NCBI GenBank assembly: GCA_964620345.1
Contig: CAZUHK010000098.1
Location: 1 to 11,695, forward strand
Source: CAZUHK01 sp964620345
GTDB taxonomy: Bacteria > Planctomycetota > Phycisphaerae > Phycisphaerales > Zrk34
Reading direction: 5' to 3'
DNA: 11,695 nucleotides
Shown: in pieces, positions 6,786 to 11,695 of the stretch
Layout of the letters: each line of letters starts with the position of its first letter
How positions within the stretch are numbered: the stretch's first letter is position 1
Position numbers and translations under genes: made by a program
Notes under the pieces: model-generated
The model's database searches: none
Seen by the model: only the letters and a program-made list of their open reading frames with translations
What the model was told of the DNA's origin: nothing

Positions 6786-8720
6786 TCATCCCCCCGCGGT
6801 GCGGTCTTCGATCTGGGTCTTGTTTTGTTCTTCGAGCGGCTCGCCGGTGGCCGGGTCGATTTCGACGTAGGTCGGCCCGCCGGCGGAGAAGATCACCGGG
6901 CCGGGCTTGTCGTTGAGCCAGGGCTGGTTGCTGACCAGTTGCTGGGCGAGCTTGATGCCGCTGACCATCGCGCGGCGCTCGGTCATCGACTGCGGCGTGT
7001 CGTGCTGGGCCTCGTGGGGCGTGCGTTCTTCCTTGTACAGGTGAACCGTCTGCGTGGGGAAGGCGAAGCTCACGCCCAGCCGATCGGCCAGGCGGATGAT
7101 GTCCAGGAACAGCCGCTCCCGCTCGCGCAGCTCGGTCGAAAAGTCGGGCACCTCGTGAAAGACGTACAGCAGGATGTTCAGCGATGAGTCGGCGAACTCG
7201 TTGAGCCGGACGATGAAGTAATCCTTCCGCGTGTAGGGGTGGATGCGAATCAACTCGCAGATGCCCTGGGTGAAGGCGACGATGGTGTCGGGCGGCGTGT
7301 CGTACTGCACGCCGATGTGGGTCTTCCACCGGCGGTACTTTCGCTGGCCGTAGTTGTCGACCACGGCCCGGACGAGGTTGGCGTTGGGCACGGTGACCAG
7401 TGAGTTGTAGAACGTGCGGATGCGTGTGGAGCGGAAGCCGATGGCCTCGACGATTCCCTCGGCGTCGCCGGTGACGACCCAGTCGCCGACGTGGAAGGGC
7501 CGATCGGCCAGCACGGCGATGGAGCCGAAAAAGTTCTCGACCGTGTCCTTGGCCGCGAAGGCGAAGGCCAGCGACCCCAGGCCCAGCGACGCGAGCACCG
7601 GCCAGATGTCGTCGAGCACGTTCAGCGCCCCGGCGATGTAGACGATGCCGACGAGGACGATGAAGATCTTCACCGCCTTGCGCAGCAGCGGGTAGAGCAC
7701 ATCGTCGACCTTGCTGGGGGTCTTGGCGGCTCTGGCGATCAGCACCTCGGCGACCAGGTCCGTCAGCCGCCACGCCGCGAGGATCGCCGCGAGCGTGGCC
7801 ACGACCGACGCGGCGCCGCGCAGCACGCGATAGGGCAGCGGCGTCAGATCGAGGTACGGCAGGACCAGCAGCAAGACGACCGCGCCGGCGAGGATGCCGA
7901 ACGGCCGGGCCGATCGGGCCAGCACGTCCTTGTCCGTCCGCCCGCCCTGCTGGTGGATCAGCCGCCGCGCGCCGACCCGCATCACCGCCCGCAGCAGCAG
8001 GTCGGCCGACAGGGCGACCACGATGATCAGGAACAACGCGATCCACTGCCAGTACTCAATGCTCAGCAGGTGCCGCTGGACCAGGTGATCGGGCAACGCG
8101 AGGCGAACATGATCGGCCAGGTTGAGCACATCGGCCCCGGTCACCCGCGTCACGCCCGCGAACTGCTCGCGCAGCGCCGGCAACACCGCGAGGGTCTGCA
8201 GCGAAAACTTCCACCCCCCGGCCGTGCGCACCAGCTCGATCGCGCCGACCGGCGGCTCGGTGAGCTTGCGCAGCGCCTCGAAGTACGCGAACGGCCGATC
8301 CGGCGGGTTGGGGAAATACTCGTAGCTGGCCAACTGCTGCTGCTCGACCGCCGCGAGGTCCGGCAGCGCGTCGACATCGATGCGCTCGATGCGGTTGAGC
8401 ACGAAGTACAGATCGCGGCAGCGGGCGACGCGCTGGTCCTCGCGCGTGGCCGGGTCAAACTCAAAGCAGTCGATCGCCCGTTGCCACGCATCGCCACGCT
8501 GCTTGCCCACGTCGTTCATCGCGGTCAGAAACGTGCGCATCGTGGCGCGCGGGCTGCGATGCTCGGCCGGCGGCGCGGGCTGGTCCGCCTCGGCGGTGTC
8601 GGGTTGAGCCGGCGGCGGGGCGGGGGGCATGCCCGGCACCTGCGCCGCCGACGAAGAACCCAGCGCAAGTAGCCACGCCAGGGTCAGTGCCACAACGAGC
8701 CGTGCCGATGCCTGATTCAT
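6786..8720 (-). CDS. MscS-family mechanosensitive ion channel with N-terminal periplasmic domain (larger paralogue)
   Basis: Predicted channel of 644 residues. The ATG at 8720 gives a signal peptide (LVVALTLAWLLALGSSSAAQ, residues 8-27), so the longer in-frame start at 8780 is not used. A proline-rich linker (30-52) leads to a soluble domain of about 150 residues beginning SPRATMRTFLTAMND. That domain is presumably periplasmic and may sense or anchor, but its function is unknown. Helices follow near 224-245, 273-291, 300-328 and 350-368. The MscS core is clear: LASLGLGSLAFAFAAKDTVEN (pore), VLADRPFHVGDWV, GIVEAIGFRSTRIR, TVPNANLV, and a C-terminal domain with SFAFPTQTVHL (551-561). A tail of about 80 residues after that is not shared with the smaller paralogue. 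Ribosome binding is weak (AGGG close to the ATG). Confidence 0.93.
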   Translation of the reverse strand: MNQASARLVVALTLAWLLALGSSSAAQVPGMPPAPPPAQPDTAEADQPAPPAEHRSPRATMRTFLTAMNDVGKQRGDAWQRAIDCFEFDPATREDQRVARCRDLYFVLNRIERIDVDALPDLAAVEQQQLASYEYFPNPPDRPFAYFEALRKLTEPPVGAIELVRTAGGWKFSLQTLAVLPALREQFAGVTRVTGADVLNLADHVRLALPDHLVQRHLLSIEYWQWIALFLIIVVALSADLLLRAVMRVGARRLIHQQGGRTDKDVLARSARPFGILAGAVVLLLVLPYLDLTPLPYRVLRGAASVVATLAAILAAWRLTDLVAEVLIARAAKTPSKVDDVLYPLLRKAVKIFIVLVGIVYIAGALNVLDDIWPVLASLGLGSLAFAFAAKDTVENFFGSIAVLADRPFHVGDWVVTGDAEGIVEAIGFRSTRIRTFYNSLVTVPNANLVRAVVDNYGQRKYRRWKTHIGVQYDTPPDTIVAFTQGICELIRIHPYTRKDYFIVRLNEFADSSLNILLYVFHEVPDFSTELRERERLFLDIIRLADRLGVSFAFPTQTVHLYKEERTPHEAQHDTPQSMTERRAMVSGIKLAQQLVSNQPWLNDKPGPVIFSAGGPTYVEIDPATGEPLEEQNKTQIEDRTAGG

Positions 8721-8887
8721 GGCCCTATGGTACCGGCTGGCGCGACGGAGAAAACCCGCGGCCGTCGAGACGTGGTCCACAGTCGCGCAGCATGGCGGGC
8801 AATGATCACATCGGGGCCGACGGTCGCGGCAATCCCTTGCCCACCGTCCCGACCGGACGGGCTGACCGGGGCGACCGATCGACCGCG

Positions 8888-8912
8888 GCGTCAGGCGCGA
8901 TCGGCCTGACGC
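8888..8912. other. Perfect 9-bp hairpin overlapping the small ORF stop codon
   Basis: Bases 8888-8896 and 8904-8912 are exact reverse complements with a seven-base loop. On the minus strand the stem contains the TGA of the small ORF. No T run follows on either strand, so it could stabilise the 3' end or act as an attenuator before mscS, but is not a classic terminator. The 170 bases from 8721 to 8890 hold no gene; a second short stem (8844-8849 with 8855-8860) is the only other structure seen there. Confidence 0.5.
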
Positions 8913-9079
8913 ATCAGCCGCAGCGTGATCGCGCTGACCTGTCGGCTGGCCTGCCGCTGGCTCTCGATGAAGCAGCGGCGAACGTACTCGGCGTAACGCG
9001 CGTCGCGCTGGCCTTCCTCACGCACCTCCGCGAGGCCCGACTGCGCCGGGTGCGGATGGCCCTCATGGCGAAACAACAT
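8891..9079 (-). CDS. Small conserved-looking hypothetical protein
   Basis: Predicted 62-residue soluble protein, rich in Arg, Glu and Gln and probably largely helical, with no signal peptide or membrane segment. A single cysteine occurs in YVRRCFIES. No family is recognised. It is called a gene because of its control signals: AAGGAG ends six bases before the second of two adjacent ATGs (9077-9079), and a near-consensus promoter lies about 50 bases further upstream. The first ATG (9080-9082) is only three bases from the Shine-Dalgarno sequence and less likely. It lies 170 bases upstream of the larger mscS on the same strand and may be co-transcribed with it. Its high basic and acidic content would suit a small nucleic-acid- or protein-binding factor, but that is guesswork. 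Confidence 0.6.
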   Translation of the reverse strand: MLFRHEGHPHPAQSGLAEVREEGQRDARYAEYVRRCFIESQRQASRQVSAITLRLMRQADRA

Positions 9080-9085
9080 CATAAA

Positions 9086-9091
9086 CTCCTT
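9086..9091 (-). promoter_or_regulatory. Ribosome binding site AAGGAG of the small ORF
   Basis: On the minus strand AAGGAG is followed by TTTATGATG. Spacing is three bases to the first ATG and six to the second, which favours the second as start. Confidence 0.75.
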
Positions 9092-9101
9092 GGCACTGCA
9101 C

Positions 9102-9121
9102 GCCCCGCTCCAGAGCGAGGC
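9102..9121 (-). other. Leader hairpin of the small ORF transcript
   Basis: Bases 9102-9110 pair with 9113-9121 with one mismatch; the innermost pairs must open to form a loop. If transcription starts about seven bases after the -10 box, this hairpin is at the very 5' end of the mRNA, where it could protect the transcript. This is inferred from position only. Confidence 0.35.
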
Positions 9122-9127
9122 CAGGGC

Positions 9128-9155
9128 ACTATACTTTATCGGATAGCAATGTCCA
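9128..9155 (-). promoter_or_regulatory. Sigma70-type promoter of the small ORF
   Basis: On the minus strand TGGACA (9155-9150) and TATAGT (9133-9128) each match the consensus in five of six positions, with 16 bases between them. They lie in a patch that is unusually A+T-rich for the window (about 9127-9200). The leader to the chosen ATG would be about 40 bases. It may also drive the larger mscS downstream. Confidence 0.7.
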
Positions 9156-9195
9156 CTTCTTTTGGTGCGATTTCGGCTACACCCGCCAGAAAGTT

Positions 9196-9555
9196 TTATG
9201 CGTCCGAGGTGTCGGTGAGTAATCCATCCAGCTCCGTCAGCATCCGGCGCGTCGCGGCCATCGAGTCCAGCAGCTTTTGCCGGCCCACGTCCACGCGGCG
9301 GGCGGCCGTGTCGCGCCCGCCGGCATCGTCAGCCGCGTGCGCCTCGGCCTCGGCCCGGCCGGCCTGCTGGTACGCCCGGTCCAGCCCCTCGAGCAGCGCC
9401 GCCGCCTGACGCCGGGCCCGCGCGGTCAGCACGTGCAGGTCCGCCGCCGCCCCGGCCGGGCGGGCCGCGTCGGCGTCGGTGTCGCTGGGGTTGGCATGCA
9501 TCGGTTGATCGGACACCGCGGCCGCTCCGTTGCGCGACAATGGGGGCAACGCCAT
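9196..9555 (-). CDS. Hypothetical helical protein
   Basis: Predicted 119-residue soluble protein; no family recognised. The N-terminal third is low in complexity (A, P, S and D). From about residue 40 it is almost all helix-forming with alternating Ala/Leu and Arg/Glu, as in ARARRQAAALLEGLDRAYQ and DSMAATRRMLTELDGLL, which suggests a short coiled coil. The ATG at 9555 is used because the longer frame begins with TTG; the ATG at 9501 would give a shorter protein without most of the low-complexity part. Neither has a clear ribosome binding site. It lies 64 bases after aroA on the same strand and could be the last gene of that transcript. G+C-rich composition makes chance open frames common, so confidence is moderate. 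Confidence 0.5.
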   Translation of the reverse strand: MALPPLSRNGAAAVSDQPMHANPSDTDADAARPAGAAADLHVLTARARRQAAALLEGLDRAYQQAGRAEAEAHAADDAGGRDTAARRVDVGRQKLLDSMAATRRMLTELDGLLTDTSDA

Positions 9556-9619
9556 CGCCAAACATCGGCCGCCGGCGCCCGGTCCAGCCAGAAATCGTGG
9601 CCCCTGCCCGCCGCCCGGC

Positions 9620-10900
9620 TCAGTCGTCGGCGATGTCGATCGCCGCGCCCAGCTCGCGCATGCGGTCGATGAACGCGGGAAACGTCACATCGACCGCCTC
9701 GGCCGTGGCGATGGTCGACGCGCCCCGCGCCGCGGTCGCGGCCACGGCCAGGGCCATCACCACCCGGTGATCGTGGTGCCCGTCCAGCGCCGCGCCGTGC
9801 AGGTCGGATCGACCGATGACCAGGCCATCGTCGAGCTCGTGGATGTCGGCCCCCATCTTCGACAGCTCCGCGGCCATCACCGCGATGCGATCGGTTTCCT
9901 TGATCCGCGCGTGCTTGACGTTGACCAGCCGCGTCCGACCCTCGGCGAAACAGCCGACCACGGCCATCATCGGCAACGCATCGGGCGTGTGGTTCAGGTC
10001 CAGCTCGCCGCCGCGCAGCGCGCCGCCGCGCACGCCGATGCCCGCGTCGGTGATGTCCACCGCCGCGCCGAGCTTGGCCAGGTATTCCACGACCTGCTTG
10101 TCGCCCTGCGAATCGTTCATGTCCAGGCCGGTGCAGGTCACGGCGTGGTCGGCCAAAGCCCCGGCGCCCAGGAAAAACGTCGCGCTGGAAAAGTCGGCCG
10201 GGACGCGGGTGTCGATCGGCGCGTAGCCCTGGCCGCCGGGGATCTCGAATCGGTCGAACGTTTCATACTCGACCGCGATGCCGCAGCGCGAAAGCCAGTC
10301 GAGCGTCATCTGCACGTACGGCCGCTCGAACAGCACGCTCAAGCTCACCGTGCTCTGGGCCGCGGCCAGCGGGCAGTTGATCAGCAGCGAGGTGAGGTAC
10401 TGGCTGTTGGGCGCTTCGAGCGTGGTCGCCCCGCCGGCCAGCGTGCCGCGCACGGTCAGCGGCGGGCAGCCGTTGTCCCGGTCGGCCCGCACGTCGGCGC
10501 CCAGGGCGTTGAGCGCGCCGATGATCGGGCCCATCGGCCGGCGCTGAATCTGCGCATCGCCGGTGAAACGCACGACGCCCTCGGTGACCAGCGCCGCCGA
10601 ACCCAGCGCGATGTTCAGCGACGTGCCGGAGTTGGCCACGTCGATCGCGCCCGCGGGCGCGCGGACCCGGCCGCCTGTGCCCTCGACCCGCCACGCATCG
10701 GGGTCGGTCGTGTCGATCGCCGCGCCCAGCGCGGTGTACGCCCGCACCGCCGCGCGGGCGTCGGCCGAATCCAGCGGGCCGCGGATCACACTGCGACCCG
10801 AGGCCAGCGACGCGATCGCCACCGCGCGGATCGTGTGACTCTTGGACCCGGGAATCGCGACCGAGCCGGACAAACAGGATGGGCGGACGTGCAGACGCAT
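9620..10900 (-). CDS. aroA: 3-phosphoshikimate 1-carboxyvinyltransferase (EPSP synthase)
   Basis: Cytoplasmic enzyme that transfers the enolpyruvyl group of PEP to shikimate 3-phosphate, the sixth step of the shikimate pathway to aromatic amino acids. The 426 residues match the usual length. Motifs in order: PGSKSHTIRA (17-26, with the PEP-binding Lys and Arg), ANSGTSLN (89-96), GDAQIQRRPMG (114-124), NSQYLTSLL (165-173), TPDALPMM (305-312, catalytic Asp), IKETDR (333-338) and DHRVVMALA (377-385). The ANSGTSLN loop has Asn where most family members have Arg, and has no Pro of the E. coli RPL type. The position of E. coli Lys411 reads Val in DVTFPAF, which some other bacterial forms also show. 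Start ATG 10898-10900; no clear Shine-Dalgarno. aroK lies upstream on the same strand, separated by 179 bases of short repeats. Confidence 0.96.
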   Translation of the reverse strand: MRLHVRPSCLSGSVAIPGSKSHTIRAVAIASLASGRSVIRGPLDSADARAAVRAYTALGAAIDTTDPDAWRVEGTGGRVRAPAGAIDVANSGTSLNIALGSAALVTEGVVRFTGDAQIQRRPMGPIIGALNALGADVRADRDNGCPPLTVRGTLAGGATTLEAPNSQYLTSLLINCPLAAAQSTVSLSVLFERPYVQMTLDWLSRCGIAVEYETFDRFEIPGGQGYAPIDTRVPADFSSATFFLGAGALADHAVTCTGLDMNDSQGDKQVVEYLAKLGAAVDITDAGIGVRGGALRGGELDLNHTPDALPMMAVVGCFAEGRTRLVNVKHARIKETDRIAVMAAELSKMGADIHELDDGLVIGRSDLHGAALDGHHDHRVVMALAVAATAARGASTIATAEAVDVTFPAFIDRMRELGAAIDIADD

Positions 10901-10911
10901 GGGGCATTCGC

Positions 10912-10975
10912 TCGTTGACTCGTTAATCCGTTAAATCGTTGACTCGGTGGCTCGCTGGCTCGGTGGCTCGGTGTC
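10912..10975. repeat. Degenerate 8-bp repeat array, left arm
   Basis: Eight units of eight bases, from TCGTTGAC at 10912 to TCGGTGTC at 10968. The first half is TTGAC/TTAAT-like and the second half GGTGGCTC-like. Read in the other direction it resembles the array at 10996-11099, so the two form inverted arms around about 20 bases (10976-10995). It begins 11 bases upstream of the aroA start. Confidence 0.75.
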
Positions 10976-10995
10976 CGCGCAGTTTACACTCTGCA

Positions 10996-11099
10996 CGGAT
11001 CAACGGATCAACGGATCAACGGATCAACCGATTAACCGATCAACCGATCAACCGATCAACCGATTAACGGATCAACCGATCAACCGATCAACCGATTCA
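10996..11099. repeat. 8-bp tandem repeat array (CGGATCAA / CCGATCAA), right arm
   Basis: Thirteen consecutive 8-base units: four CGGATCAA, then mostly CCGATCAA with two CCGATTAA, one further CGGATCAA and a last CCGATTCA. Ten units contain GATC. The array covers the aroK stop codon and encodes its last residues (NRLIG). Read from aroK, each unit carries TGA; since eight is not a multiple of three, any three units stop all frames. Confidence 0.95.
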
Positions 11100-11613
11100 C
11101 TCTCCTCACGATTTCCTCAGCGACCTGCTCGGCGGTGCGCGCGGCCACGTCCACCTCGTGGTCGGCCACCTCGCGGTAGATCGGTTCGCGCCGACCAAGT
11201 TCCAGGGCGATCGCGCCGATGCTGTTGCGCGACGTGCCGGTGCTCGGCCGGTCGGCGCGGCAGGCATCGCCGCCGAGGCGCTCGGCCAGCGTCTTCGCGT
11301 CGGCCCGAAGGTAGATGCGCGCGGCGTTGCGGGCCTCGGCGACGATGCGCCGGCCCCGCGGGCTGACCACCGCGCCCCCGCCGGTCGCCAGCACCCGCCC
11401 GTCCCCGCTCAGCAGTTGCTCAAGCACCCGCGCCTCGATCGCGCGGAACTTGCCCTCGCCCAGCGTCGCCCAGATCAACTTGATCGACATCCCCCCGCAC
11501 CGGCGAACCACCGCGTCGTCGGTATCGACAAACCCCATGCCCCACCGCGCCGCCAGCAGCTCGCCGACCGTCGTCTTCCCGCACCCGCGATACCCGATCA
11601 GCACGATGTTCAT
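11080..11613 (-). CDS. aroK: Shikimate kinase
   Basis: Cytoplasmic enzyme that phosphorylates shikimate with ATP to give shikimate 3-phosphate, the substrate of AroA. The chosen ATG gives 177 residues beginning MNIVLIGYRGCGKTT, with the Walker A loop at residues 7-14; the longer in-frame start at 11661 would begin inside a hairpin repeat. Further marks are DTDD (30-33, shikimate-binding Asp), GEGKFRAIE (52-60, shikimate-binding Arg), ATGGGAV (76-82), the lid RADRPS (119-124) and RREPIYREVA (141-150). Length and motif order fit the family. The last five codons and the stop lie within an 8-bp repeat array, so the C-terminal tail is repeat-derived. The promoter lies upstream, towards or beyond the window edge; none was recognised. 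Confidence 0.95.
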   Translation of the reverse strand: MNIVLIGYRGCGKTTVGELLAARWGMGFVDTDDAVVRRCGGMSIKLIWATLGEGKFRAIEARVLEQLLSGDGRVLATGGGAVVSPRGRRIVAEARNAARIYLRADAKTLAERLGGDACRADRPSTGTSRNSIGAIALELGRREPIYREVADHEVDVAARTAEQVAEEIVRRVNRLIG

Positions 11614-11656
11614 GGCCGACAGTTTAGAGCATGTTTCGGCGACCCGTAGTGGGTGC

Positions 11657-11684
11657 CACACCTTGTCCCGAAGGGCAAGGTGTG
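11657..11684. repeat. Palindromic hairpin upstream of aroK
   Basis: CACACCTTG (11657-11665) and CAAGGTGTG (11676-11684) are exact reverse complements, with CCC and GGG able to extend the stem inside past one unpaired T. It lies 43 bases upstream of the aroK ATG. No T tract is seen up to the window edge on the minus-strand side of aroK. It could be an intergenic repeat, a leader structure or the terminator stem of a gene outside the window. Confidence 0.6.
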
Positions 11685-11695
11685 ATGCCGTCCGC

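Noticed and set aside
9530..10918. Large plus-strand ORF opposite aroA, and similar long ORFs opposite the MFS and mscS genes (3212-4576 minus, 4676-5806 plus, 7491-8672 plus)
   Set aside because: Antisense frames stay open by chance at this G+C content; their products are Arg/His/Gln-rich without recognisable domains, while the opposite strands encode clear families.
10947..11366. Plus-strand ORF with STDQPINR repeats
   Set aside because: It is the translation of the 8-bp array and then reads antisense to aroK; no ribosome binding site or family.

Overview
The window is about two-thirds G+C, and almost every third codon position is G or C. A pyrophosphatase of the K+-dependent type, two MscS-family channels, an unusual EPSP synthase and a stand-alone HUH transposase of the type opening HHLIWTAYGWW/NDPRG together suggest a planctomycete, perhaps of class Phycisphaerae. 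That placement rests on recognising protein styles; there is no rRNA marker here.

Layout, left to right. Positions 1-1997 hold the 3' part of a membrane pyrophosphatase gene (hppA), closed by a strong intrinsic terminator at 2027-2060. A short inverted-repeat dyad follows (2062-2135), then a small host-attachment-family gene (2217-2657) with a good ribosome binding site. Four 33-bp tandem repeats (2668-2799) and a candidate promoter precede an MFS transporter gene (2918-4597). Its 3' end meets that of an MscS-like channel gene on the minus strand (4616-5920). A plus-strand HUH transposase gene (5995-6690), bounded by perfect 23-bp inverted repeats, lies between this channel and a second, larger MscS-like channel gene (6786-8720, minus). 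Upstream of that are a small orphan ORF (8891-9079, minus) with a textbook sigma70-type promoter and ribosome binding site, and a helical hypothetical protein (9196-9555, minus). The right end carries aroA (9620-10900) and aroK (11080-11613), both minus. Between them sit two arrays of an 8-bp repeat in opposite orientations.

Functionally, most of the window is housekeeping. AroK and AroA catalyse two consecutive steps of the shikimate pathway. The pyrophosphatase couples PPi hydrolysis to ion pumping. The two MscS proteins are likely osmotic safety valves.

The most interesting part is the transposase unit. Its 23-bp inverted termini recur, in the same left/right orientation but without the gene, as the 74-bp dyad at 2062-2135. 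Their core, CGCGGCTTCGCG, also appears just after the transposase stop codon and, with its last base changed, in every unit of the 33-bp array. This looks like a RAYT/REP(IN) system: an autonomous copy, a gene-less derivative and possible descendant repeats in one 5-kb stretch. A genome-wide search is needed to confirm it.
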